Assembly (NCBI GenBank): GCA_037974335.1
Contig: CM075740.1
Coordinates: 12,421,071 to 12,485,070, forward strand
Source of the DNA: Prionace glauca
Taxonomy: Eukaryota > Chordata > Chondrichthyes > Carcharhiniformes > Carcharhinidae
Direction of reading: 5' to 3'
DNA length: 64,000 nucleotides
The translations under genes were made by a program, and so were the position numbers. The notes below the pieces were generated by a model, which saw nothing but the letters and a program-made list of their open reading frames with translations, had not been told where the DNA came from and searched no databases. Below are positions 30,397 through 41,140 of this stretch, in pieces; within the stretch, counting starts at the first letter, position 1, and each line of letters begins with the position of its first letter.

Positions 30397-33300
30397 GTGA
30401 GTATTTAAAACGTCCGATCGATGTAAATGCGCGATTCAGAGGACTATTTCGGTGATTTTTCTAAAGTCGTCTTTTTTCTGTAATTAATTTGAGTAGCTTA
30501 ACATTAATAGTTGGAATTTCTTTTCTTTCAGTTTCTAACGCGGCGATTACAGTCAGTCAACCGCCTTCGAAATCTACTTCTCTCGGAGGAACCGTCCAAA
30601 TAAGTTGCACCTTGTCTGGCGCCAGTTTAGGAAGCAGCACCATATCTTGGTACCAGCAGAAATCTGAAAATGCCCCCCGGTACCTGCTTTATCACTATGC
30701 TGGAAGCGGCACTAACAGAGCCCCGGGAGTTCCAGACCGATTTTCAGGTTCGGTATCCGGTAACACGGGAACTTTAAGTATCGGTCAGGTTGAATCGGAG
30801 GACACCGCAGAGTATTACTGTGCTATATGGAAAAGCGGCTTGTGCTACTTCGGAGGCGGAACCAAGCTGGGCGTTGGCAGTGAGTAAATTCCCTTCTGTT
30901 CCATTGTTCAAAACTCGCGTCCAGTTCAAAACAAAACATTCCCTGGTTTTTTATTTGGAATGTTTTGAAATGTTGTTTTAACAACACAGCCATGAATTCA
31001 ATTTAACCTATACAAGGCAATCCTGCAATAACGTTAATATTTGTCACCTTCCAATTCGATAATGCTTTCTGACCTATCTGTCGGTCTGCTTTGAGCTGTT
31101 TTAGTTCAGGCAGAATAACAACAAGCCGCAAAATTCCTGTATCATCAGATCAGCGGAACGAACAAAGCGCTTTCATCCTCATGTGCCATCAAATGACCTT
31201 GCAGAGAAAGGCAACATGTAGACCCCCGGTAATGCCAATAAAGGTCTCAACGGTTTAAAATCCCGTTCCTTAAAGACTTTACCAAATCACAGTGCCTGTT
31301 GACACAAGTAAATAATGAACACTTGCGCCAGTTACTTGAACTGATGGACCTCGCGTAGAAACAGCGCCTTATAAATAGCCCATCAAATATCGCAAGAAAA
31401 ACAGGAAAGCAAAAAATGGACGGTAATTCAAACTAACTAACTCTGTATTAGGATCTCCTGCTAACTTTTCAAGTTTATTAATTAGTCACAAGTTTACACT
31501 GCAACGAAGTTACTTGAAATTCCCCACGTCGCCACACTTTAGCGCCTGTTGGGATTAATGCACCGAACCAGCAAGCCTTTCCGAGTGGAAGGAAACCGGA
31601 GCACCCGGAGAAAACCCATGTAGACACAGGGAAAAACATGCAAACTCCTCACAGGCAGTGACCCGAGGCGGGAATCGAACCCGGTTGCCTGACGCTGTGA
31701 AGCAGACAAGCAAACCACTGTGCCATGGTGCCGTCCATTTTCAGATGGAACTATTGCTACATTGAATATCCCGGATTTGATTTGAACTGCGGTTCAATCC
31801 GGAATGTTGATTTGAACAGGCAGTGCAGGATGATTGGCCGCTCATGAGGAAACACTTTCTGTCGGACACTGTTTAATTACATAGCTTTGAATTCACACGG
31901 CACCGTAAATTAGGCCTGTGTACTTCTCCGCTGAAGCGTATGCTGGGGTGTAAGTAAAATAGCGAATCACTGCCTAGTTTTCTCTGCAATGAATGAAACA
32001 TGACCAAGTTTCACGACAGCGCAGAGTCTTTTTAAAACTAACATTGTGTGAACATGTTACATTATTAAATTTCATCATTGTGTTCCAACATTCACATTGC
32101 CAGATTGTCCTGTGTATTGAGCTTGCGCCCCTCAGGAATCTCCAATCACTTCCGCTGTTGAAATCTAATCTGAGTTTGTTGCTTATTTCGAGGCAGAGAC
32201 CCGTAATCGGAGAAGGCAGAATGTGAACCAGTGTAACAATTCCACTATAGTAATGCTGTTCATCATATTTAACACTGACTTCTTCCACTAATTATGCAGT
32301 CGAACTCGTAAGACTGTCTCTTAGCTCTAAATCTCGCTCAGAAAGTTGCATCAATGTAGCGCCTCCATACCAGCAGTATGAGAGCGGATTGCAACTCGGC
32401 CCACAGTGTAACACGGTGGAAGCTGGGTCGATGAAAGATTTTACATTTCTCCGACTCCTACTTCTGTCAACCTCAATGTAAACCTATCTGCCCAGAGATC
32501 ACCATTGTTACACTGCTGCATAAAGTCAAGACTTCCATCGTCCTCTCAAACAAAAGACGCACATTTAAGGACACAGCCCGTACTAACAAATAGTTGCGTT
32601 TATTTCGTGGCTTGTATCCGAAACATATCAGAGTGTTTGCCGTAATATTTTTGTTAATGAGATCCGCAAAATGATCTCCGCGGCCACTTTTTCCCCATAG
32701 ACGGTAATGAGACCAATCACTGGTTAATCTGATTTCGCACAATGACGAAAGCCTGACGGCACTTCCTCCAAAACTGTAACACTTAGTGAGTTAGGTCCAA
32801 CAATCGAGGATCTTGATTTAATTCTAATCCAAAAGCTGTAACTACGGCCTGAGCCACTTTCCCGTCGCTGGACTGCTGTCCAGATAGCGTGGTCAGCTTC
32901 CCGTGTGGAGTTGAAACCGTTTGAGCCGAGAGGGGAGAACCTCGCAGGGTGAAACTGCCAGAGAAACTGTATCTACACTGCTCAGGATTATAACATCAAA
33001 TTTCATCAGTAAAAACATGATGGTAAAACTGATCAACATTTCTTCCCATCGGAACACAATAGAGCAAATTTAATCTTTGTTCAGCTTTTCTAATACTATT
33101 TCTTATTTTAACTGGCAACGCAGATTCTCAATGTGGAAACACGGCAGCTAAAAATAACAGGGTTATTTTCAACAATGTATTTATTATGAGCCAAGATGTC
33201 ATTAATGATACTCTGGGAGACATTGCGAAATATAATGCGCATGTATTGAATTGTTGTCTATAAAATTGAACAGAGTCAACTCCAGTTCAACACCAGTCAG

Positions 33301-33827
33301 TCATTAAAAGTGAACTTCGCTTTTTAGATCCAAACGTCCCATCGACCTCCCTCCTTCGCCTTTCCTTGCATGAACACACAAAGGAAAGGGATCTATTTAT
33401 TGTATTTAATGAATGACAAGATTTAGATTTTTTTTTGGAAAATCATAATGCGTCAACCAAATCAATTCTCCAACACTACTCAACCTATTTTATTTTTAAA
33501 ACAGGTCCGCAGAAACCATCTGTCTCCCTCCTCCCACCTTCATCGGATCAAATCGCAGCGAAGAACACGGCGACCCTGGTGTGTTTGGTGAGCGGTTTTA
33601 AACCGGGCGCTGCGGAGATTGAATGGACTGTCGATGGCAGCGTCAGAGGGAATGGGGTTGAGACCAGTCGGGTCCAGCAGGACGCGGACAACACGTTCAG
33701 TGTGAGCAGTTATCTGACTCTGTCAGCCTCAGAGTGGAACTCACACGAGCGTTACTCCTGTCTGGTCAAACACGAGGCTCTAGCAAACCCACTTCAAACA
33801 AGCATCTCCAGATCCAGCTGTATGTAA
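30348..33827 (+). CDS. Germline-joined immunoglobulin light chain, gene B
   Basis: Exons 30,348-30,396, 30,532-30,879 and 33,505-33,827, with the same lengths and phases as gene A. Signals, splice sites and both Ig domains are intact. It differs from A by about 6 percent in the V-J exon, nearly all after framework 1, and less in C. It is about 21 kb downstream of A. CDR3 holds an extra cysteine. Being diverged from A yet fully open, it is the best sign that these genes are maintained by selection. Confidence 0.95.
30532..30879 (+). CDS. Joined V-J exon, gene B
   Basis: The first 107 bp match gene A exactly; then CDR1 GASLGSST, framework 2 with ENAPRYLLY, CDR2 HYAGSGT, VPDRF intact, CDR3 AIWKSGLCY and FGGGTKLGVG. 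Both domain cysteines are present. The CDR3 cysteine (30,843-30,845) is not part of the usual fold. CDR3 is 9 residues, as in A and A'. Confidence 0.95.
30880..33504 (+). other. J-C intron, gene B
   Basis: 2,625 bp. It has the same - strand SINE as A and about 40 bp near 32,055 that A lacks. The antisense frame of A is broken here. Confidence 0.8.
31465..31737 (-). mobile_element. tRNA-derived SINE in J-C intron B
   Basis: Orthologue of 10,326-10,600 with B box GGTTCGATTCC intact. Confidence 0.9.
33505..33827 (+). CDS. Light-chain constant exon, gene B
   Basis: C1-set domain with cysteines in ATLVCLVSGF and YSCLVKHE and a C-terminal SRSSCM. LPPSSDQ and HERYSC differ from A. It shares several bases with A' that A lacks. 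Confidence 0.95.
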
Positions 33828-34134
33828 ATTCAGAAACTGCTGTCGGCCCAGCTGCGAATGATTGTTCATTTCGGTTCATCTCTTTCATGTGACAAAAAGA
33901 GTAGAAATTGATCGTATTTCAGAAATTTAAGAAAATGACCACCGCGGCTGGAGCTTCGGGTTTTAACAGTTGCTCTTTTAAAAGGGTCTTCAGTCGGAAC
34001 ATTGCCGTGTTCAGTGAATCGTCGTTGTTTATCAATTTACATTTATGTATCCGATAATCATAATTAAACTGCAACAATTCGGTTATTGCAATTTAAGTGT
34101 CTACTTACTCTCAGACATTTAGATAAAACTGTTC

Positions 34135-34140
34135 AATAAA
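34135..34140 (+). promoter_or_regulatory. Candidate poly(A) signal, gene B
   Basis: AATAAA at the position equivalent to 12,949. Confidence 0.6.
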
Positions 34141-35455
34141 ATAATTAAGATCAAATGCAATACGACTCACCGTATCCTTTATTGCTATTTTCAAGGTCAG
34201 TCAAATTTAATACTTTTTCGGTATTATTCCGCCTTCCGTAACATATTATATTGAAAACCTTTTATTTTCAGCTGTGGAATCTAAGCTATTGCTTGTATTC
34301 CCTGTTGGTGGGGTCACCGAGATAACCGGTACTACCCAAGCTTTAGACCATGCAAGACTCACGAAGCCAGTATCTCTGCATTAAAGACGTAACTTTATTT
34401 AAAGCAAAAGTCGCCAGGAGTTCGTCAAAGAGTTAAGTAGCTCTGACTTAGCGCAGCAAAACCTCTCCGATGAATCTAACATATGCAATCAAAAACAAAT
34501 CAATCTTAGTTTTTTCACTTATGAATCATTTGCGCCTTTCAGTAACTTTAAATCAATTATTTTCCAGATGTACAAATCAACAGTAATAAACGTCAGACAC
34601 CCAACCACATTCTACCCCTCAGCATAATGGTATTTAATTAGTCCGAGAAATCTGGAAGGTAATTCCGACTGGACTGATTCTGCATCCTGGTTGCTTAAGT
34701 AACCTAAGACATTTAGTCCAGAGTTCAAATGAACGGTCTCACGAGTTCCCTTAACGTTCACTGTACACCCAACTAACTCGACACCCCATCTGGACACCAG
34801 TCTACCTCGTCCGGACAATGAATAAACCTGCTCATGATATGTGCATCTCATATGTGTAAATTGTTTCTTGTTAACCGATAAACTTATCTTAACAGTTATT
34901 TAACTGAATGCTGCTGGTTCTGTCAGTGCCTTAATGTCTACTGGTTCAAAAATCTTACACCCCATTAAGGGTTCCAGGTACACACTCTTTCACCAAATCT
35001 CAGAAACCTTTTTGTTACCCCTTACAGTGTTTAAAGCTCCTTGCATCTGGCTTCACTCTGTTTCCCTGCTGATTTACACATTAAAGTTTTCTGGAAAAAA
35101 GAGCCACCCCTGTTACAGAGTCTGGTGAAATACGATTGCCGTAATAGTGAAAGGCTTTTTATGAATTACCTTTGTGCGTCAGATAATATTAATTAAAATG
35201 CAACAAATCAAATCAATCAAAGCAATATGGTCATTGTAGCTTCAGTTTTGGACCAGTGTTAGAATCTCCAAATAAAACTGATGAATAAATGAACTGACCT
35301 AAGATCAAATGCAATACGTATTTACCTGTCTCTTATTGATGAAGAAAATTTACCAAATCTAATACTCCATAGGGATTAGTAAAGATAAGTCAGTAAACAA
35401 GATGTGAACTTATCCGGAAACAAATTTCGCCACTGTTATAGAGTCATCTGAAATA
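34141..35455. other. Downstream flank of gene B, no gene
   Basis: Collinear with 12,955-14,520 but shorter. It lacks the tail-only insert of A, and the GGTCACC inverted repeat reads GGTCACCGAGATAACC. Confidence 0.45.
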
Positions 35456-35459
35456 CTCA

Positions 35460-35570
35460 AAGTCATAGCACTTAACAGCACAGAAAGAAGCCCTTTGGCC
35501 CACCGTGACTGCACCGACCATCATGCACCAGCCTATTGTAATCCCATTTCCATATACAAAGAGTTGTAAG
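35460..35570 (+). mobile_element. Interspersed repeat remnant, B copy
   Basis: Orthologue of 14,523-14,630. Confidence 0.5.
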
Positions 35571-36312
35571 GTCGGAGTTTTGGGGTTTTCAGAGTTCAGC
35601 AAAGGAGGACCAAGAAATTCATGAGGTCAGAGCAAAGATTTGACTGGCAAGAGTCCTAAATACAACTTGTAACTTCATCTAAACATATAGAGATAAGAAG
35701 TTATCCATTGATATAAATGTGTGGTTAGCGGCAAAAATTGGTGAAATCATAAGGAATTACGAAAGAGAATCAATCCAAAGATAATTAGAAATCAATGTTT
35801 CAGCAAGAACGAAGAAGTTAAATAAATCAGTGTAAGACAAGAAGTTGTAGATGTGAAAATAATGAGAATAAATCGTGACAAATCCCATGGGACTGAGGTT
35901 CCACAGCATATAGTTTAACCGAGGTAACTGCAAGGAGATATTGTAGTCAAACTTCCGGAATCCCTTGATTCTGCAATAGATCTCGAAGGTTGGAATGTGG
36001 CAAAGTCAATCCTGATATTTATGAAAGGAGGGGAAAAAATTGTGGAATCAGAGGACAGTGAGTCTCGCACCAGGCGCAGGCAAAAATCTAGAACCTTAAA
36101 TTGGTGAATGGACAGAAAACAGGAAACAGGAACAAATTGGTCATTATCGCGTTGGTTGCGTTTCGAGAGCAGTGTTTGGACAGGATCAAGACTTGCACCC
36201 CCACAATGTGCAACATATTTATAATATTTCAATTTTCTACGCGCAGAGCTGTGGAATCGCAGTCACTGTGTTTATTCAAGCCGGAGATTTATTTTGACTT
36301 ATTAAGCTAATT

Positions 36313-36442
36313 ATCGAATTTGGGGGTAGCGCAGGAAGGTGGTCTTGAGGTAGATGATCTGTTCATGACCTTGCTGAATGGCGCAACAGATTCGAAGGGC
36401 AAAAGGTCATCTTCCTGCTCCTCTTTTTTATGTCCTTATGTC
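36313..36442 (+). mobile_element. CR1-type 3' tail, complete B copy
   Basis: Contains GGTAGATGATCTGTTCATGA, CTGAATGGCGCAACAG and the end CTCCTCTTTTTTATGTCCTTATG. This is the uncut form of the tail at 16,853. Confidence 0.7.
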
Positions 36443-37004
36443 CAGGCTATTAAGTGTTTTCTGGTGTTGATGACAGATGAGGGAAAAGGAAGTAATTTAA
36501 CTTTCATTCGCTTGGCCCACGTTGATCAATCACAAGATGAAGAAGTTTGCTAAAACCAGGTTAAAAACTGTCAGAACAAGACTTTAATAGAAACAATGCA
36601 AGGTTTCAATCCATCCTTTGCTTGAGCGTGTGACTGCTGATTTTGGCTTCATCACAGATATCCACATTCAATTGCACAGCCTGTTTGCCAATGCGCTGTT
36701 TGACCAATCACGGTTCTGAAAGCTGCAAACCTGCTCTATCTCCTGTGCCAGCTGAAGAACTCTGTCTAGGTTCTACTAATGACGGTACAGCATTTAGCAA
36801 TTAGATTGATGAATCCCATCGGCATTGGACAAAGAAAATTAAACCTGGTACATTGTTTCCTGGCCACTGAACCTGATTTACAGCTTTTCGACAGAATTGC
36901 ATTCTTAAATCATGCCATTCTGTTGACTATGACATCCTTCAGAAGAGACATGAAACCGTGTCTCCCTTTTCTATCTCATTTAGATGTGATTTTTTAGTGA
37001 ATGA

Positions 37005-37090
37005 ACACTATAGCACAGGAACAGACCCTTCGGCCCAACAAGTCTGTGTCGATATAGGAGCCCTCAAATCTAATATTTTCTTGTCCCTAC
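37005..37090 (-). mobile_element. Interspersed repeat remnant in spacer
   Basis: CACTATAGCACAGGAACAG, CCCTTCGGCCCAACAAGTCTGTGTCGAT is a common elasmobranch repeat arm, related in form to the tail at 20,074. Confidence 0.5.
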
Positions 37091-37875
37091 GTGGTCCATA
37101 TGTCTCCATTAAAGAACATAAATCCATGAAATCAATCCATGAAAGTATACAAAAACAATTTTCCCTCCAATGAACATCACTGGAAATGATTATGCTGTGA
37201 TGATGTTTCTGCTTGCGGAAGTTTGATGTGCACAAGTTTTCTGCCGTGATCCCTGTATCACAACAGTGACTACACTTCAAAACTACACTGATTGTGAAGA
37301 GCGTCAGGACGTCCTGATATCGCGAAAGGCGCCATGGAATTGTAATGAGGAGAATTGTCAGGAGGAGAATTGTCAGGGGAAAGATGAGTTGAGTGGGATT
37401 TCACGGATCTCCTTTCTAAGGCGCCATTCAGCCTTGATCGGCTGATCCGCCTCCTTCTGTATGTACTACTGCTCCATGATTGCAAATGATCCATTCGAGG
37501 GATGGTATGGAATTGTGAGAGAGGAAGCGTCCAAAAACATTTTTTTTGCCGTGAAGGAAACGTGGGAAAGAAATCCATGATCGCCTCATATTACTGATGC
37601 TCTCTAAATAAAGGAATGTGTTCATTTCAATTAAATTCTGGAACCAGCTTCTTCGAACTTTCCAACGCGCCGTTAAGGAACAGACTCCACTTTGAGCAAT
37701 GCATGAACTCTACCCAGATTGATTCAATCTCATGGAGGTGCAGAATACGTGATCTCTCCTATTCCTGAGTCCTGATACCGGCGCGTAATTGATACTCAAT
37801 TCCTTGTTAATAACGTACTTCCCAAATGAGAGCAAATGATGGCCAAACAGCTGTGAAAACCCAATAGTGGCGCAT

Positions 37876-38198
37876 TGTTTTTTATTCATTCGTGGGACAC
37901 GGACGTCGCTGGAAGCCTAGCACTTATTGTCCATCCCTAGTTGCCCTTGATCAGATGGAAGTTGGGAATTAGCCACGTTGCTGCGGCCCTTGTGTCACAT
38001 GTAGGCCTGACCAGGCAAAGACGGCAGATTTCCTTCCCTAAAGGTACATTAGTGAATCAGATGGGGTTTTCCAACAATCGTTTCATGTTTCTCAATTGCA
38101 GGCTTTTTTAATTGCACCAACTGCCGTAGCGGGATTCGAACCGTTGGCCACAGGACATGAGCTGAGTTTCTGGATTAATAGTCCAGCGATAATAACAC
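37876..38198 (-). mobile_element. tRNA-headed SINE of a second family
   Basis: The + strand starts TTTTATTCATTCGTGGGACA and CTTATTGTCCATCCCTAGTTGCCC, then TCACATGTAGGCCTGACC and GGCAGATTTCCTTCCCTAAAGG. It ends with GGGATTCGAACC, the reverse of a tRNA B box, and an anticodon-arm-like stretch. This is a widespread elasmobranch SINE; orientation follows from the B box. The middle is decayed. Confidence 0.8.
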
Positions 38199-38728
38199 TT
38201 GACAATCGATCCATAGCCAGACCAATTGCTTCAAAAGATCTTAATGTAGGAAACTGCAGGAGCTCTGGCAGAAATAACCGAGAAATTGCTGAATACTGGG
38301 GCGGTGTCTGGGCACGGGACAAAAGCAGGTTAATTATTTCAATGGTAGAAAAAGTGATTCATGGAAACACATGTCTGCCGCCCATTGTGTGGAAAATTCG
38401 GGAAACATTTATTAAAGATAATATCATCGAGCGTCTCTTCAGAAAGCAGATCTACAAATATAGGACATTAGAAACATGACCGAGAAGCCATTAACCTAAC
38501 TTATTGTTTTTCTTTGGTAAAGGCCTTTGGTAACTGCAAAGTCTGGTACTTGGATTTCGGAGAGACATTTGATAAAGATCCTGCGGAAAGATTGGGACTG
38601 GAATTGAAGAATGCAGTAACGATTTGAAATATGTCACAACGGACAGTCTTACTCCCACTTGAAGAGGGGTGCACAGGACTCCCCTATCATACCTCTCCAA
38701 GTCAGACCATAACAGACCTTTGTATTTT

Positions 38729-38757
38729 GGGTGGTGGGGGTGGACGAGGGGTGCGGG
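38729..38757 (+). other. G-quadruplex-type motif
   Basis: Four runs of three or more G separated by 4, 7 and 3 bases fit the usual quadruplex pattern. No gene lies next to it. Confidence 0.5.
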
Positions 38758-39889
38758 TGGAGCTATGGGTGGTGGGGTCTGTATTAAACGAAGATGAAGT
38801 TAGCTGTCTGTGATTAATCGTTTTCGTGTTGTTATCAAATAACTTAATCTGGCTAGATTCCGTGCGTTTAAAACAAGAAAAAAGGTTAACTTGCGTGGAT
38901 ATAAAATCCCACCCAGGTAAAGGGATATTTCAGAAGGTAAATCTCAATTTCGGAATATGCTCACCCCACACAATAAAACACGCTGAATTACCAAGCTTTG
39001 CAGTAGGCGGCTATTTCCTTAGTCAAGTTAAAATTCAATGCTATAAGGAAAAGTAAAGGAAAATATCACTGTGACGAGTATTTTACTAGTATCTGTGGCT
39101 GTCAGATTTTCTTCATGTTGGTCTTGGGATTCCAGGAATTGAAATCCATCTAAAAATGCATTTCCACAGAGAATTGATTTTAATTGATGGTGCTGTATTT
39201 CGGCTCACTGGCACATTGATCTCCGATACCTGTTGTCGCAGCTTGTATTCTGTATTCTGTTATTTGAGTCACCTGACCTCTCTCGCATTAATCATCTCAG
39301 CTGATACCAGAACACATATCCGTAAAATCCCTGTCATCAGCTAGATCAGATTCATTATGCATCTTGATGAGACAGGAGGATTGCGTGTCTATTTAACTTT
39401 TGTACTGGTCGTCGTTCTGAGTCTGAGTAACAGATCGCATTATGGAAATATACGTTTGAGGGGCGGCACATTTTCGGTAATTATTTTAAAGTAGTTCTTG
39501 AAATCGGCAGTGTTACATTCCATGAAGGTGTCTTAGTTGTATTCCTCATCGGAACTGTCCGTAAAACTGGTCATCTGGTAATACCAGGCTCCAGGTGACT
39601 TGCGGCAGCCATCTTTATTCAGTGACTCAGTTTGTTTTGTAAACATATTTTAAACAGTTGAATATGAATTCAATCAGCTGATAAATTGAATGATTAACAT
39701 CACGCACATCCAATTAACATGATCTTGAGAATAAATAATTGTTAATCACGAGATTCCGGAGGCCTGTGTCCCAAAGATTTTCGTCATCCTTGGAATATTA
39801 CCCACGTGTGCAATATGGGAGGATGTATTTTGTTTAATACTTTTATATGCGACCTGAGCTGGGAGTCAAGGACACGATGGCAAAAAGTC

Positions 39890-40260
39890 TAACTGAAAGT
39901 AGGTGAGGAAACAATGGACTCAGAAGCAAAACATATTCACCCTGGAGAGATTTTGAATGGGGCTTGGAATTTTGCAGACCTCCACAGATGAATTTCAATA
40001 TAGAGAAATGTGAAGTGGGGAAAATAATTCAGGAGGGTACTCATATTTCTATAGCGATGAGGTAATGTCGGTACAAAATGAAAAATGAGAAAAAAGGGGT
40101 GCTCTCTTATTCATTGATAATAAGTCGAAGATTTCTCAATAATATTGGAAGCAATGACTAATTCTAATGAGACTTTGGGTTCCTTTCAAGCGATCAACAT
40201 CGAGAAGGAATGGAGTCATAACAGTGTCGCTATTCAAGTCATCGGTAAATCCACACAGAG
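39890..40260 (+). mobile_element. Very old CR1-like fragment
   Basis: GATGAATTTCAATATAGAGAAATGTGAAGTGG gives MNFNIEKCEV, as in the MEFNPEKCEVMHF of the intact LINEs, and later text follows the same order weakly. Confidence 0.4.
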
Positions 40261-40283
40261 AATGCTGTGTGCACTTCTAATTA

Positions 40284-40458
40284 TGATGTGGCGATGCCGG
40301 CGTTGGACTGGGGTAAGCACAGTAAGAAGTCTCACAACACCAGGTTAAAGTTCAACAGATTTATTTGGTAGTACAAGCCACAAGCTTTCAGAGCGCTGTC
40401 CCTTCATCAGGTGACTCACCTGATGGACTTTAAACTGGTGTTGTGAGACTTCTTACTG
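40284..40458 (-). mobile_element. Interspersed repeat with fold-back end
   Basis: The - strand copy of the 8,733 repeat (ATGTGGCGATGCCGGCGTTGGACTGGGG...) is followed by a + strand piece. Arms 40,320-40,353 and 40,425-40,458 are near-perfect inverted repeats around a 71-bp loop. Confidence 0.8.
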
Positions 40459-40872
40459 TATAGTTCTAATTGCAATAAGACAACATATATCATTGATATT
40501 GAGAGGATTCTGAATAGACCTTACGGAATGTGTAAGGATAGAGAGGTTGGAACATGAAGAACAATAATGCAAATTGAGCTTGCTCTAACTGCAAGTGAAA
40601 ATGCTGACAGGCACTAGGATGTCTGCTTTTGGGACTCTAAATTTTTGCGGGTTCCTTTCTCAGTGAATTAGTCGGTGTCTGATATCATTACTCCTCAGGA
40701 ATTTACAGTAATCCTGACGTCCACACATTTACAGTAGAGAGGCTGGTTCCATCCAGCAACCTGTAAGCCAGTTCCAGCTAGCAGACTCGAGGCATGAGTG
40801 CAGACATCTTAATGGAGTCAGTTAAAGTCATATTTTCACTGAATGAAGACGAAACATTCCCCAGAATAAATT

Positions 40873-41140
40873 CTCACTGTGGCTCAGTGTTTAGCACTAC
40901 TGCCTAAGAGCGCCAGGGACCCGGGTCAATAATTGTGCGGAATCTGCACGTTCTCTCCGTGTTTGCCTGGGTTTCGTCGGGTGCTCCAATTTCCCAAAGA
41001 TGTGCTGGTTCGATGCATTGGCCTTTCTACGTTCTACCTCACTGTACTCGAATAGGCACCGTAGTAAGGCAACTAATGGATTTGCGGAGTGACTTCATTG
41101 CAGTGTTAATGTAAGCCTATTGTGACACTAATAAATAAAC
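40873..41140 (+). mobile_element. tRNA-headed SINE, unit 2 copy
   Basis: Orthologue of 168-428. It keeps ACTACTGC in the head, so it is the less damaged copy. Confidence 0.75.

Larger units (their letters stand above)
16957..36419 (+). repeat. Half-unit B (older duplicate of half-unit A)
   Basis: Collinear with half-unit A but longer. It gained a CR1 at 19,139-21,549 and a block of mobile elements at 22,763-27,865. It lacks about 1.1 kb matching 1,575-2,680 and about 1 kb matching 4,330-5,364. Non-coding blocks look roughly 80-90 percent identical to half-unit A, far less than unit 1 against unit 2, so this duplication is the older one. Confidence 0.88.
1..40704 (+). repeat. Tandem unit of about 40 kb, copy 1
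   Basis: The sequence from base 1 is found again from base 40,705 in the same orientation and stays collinear to the end of the window, where the last bases match about 24,082. The offset drifts from 40,704 at the left to 39,915 at the right because of private insertions and deletions. The unit holds light-chain genes A and B. Its true ends are not visible, since both copies run off the window; the coordinates are one period measured from base 1. Confidence 0.93.
36443..40704. other. Once-per-unit spacer, no gene
   Basis: No copy elsewhere in the window. It holds the repeats listed below and a short tandem AGGAGAATTGTCAGG at about 37,348-37,378. Scattered frames of 60-130 codons overlap SINEs or have no support. 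Confidence 0.5.

Noticed and set aside
38500-38610. LINE-like YLDFGETFDKDP at about 38,550
   Set aside because: It resembles [12 protein letters not shown] of CR1 reverse transcriptase over 12 residues, but flanking sequence does not follow; too short to call.
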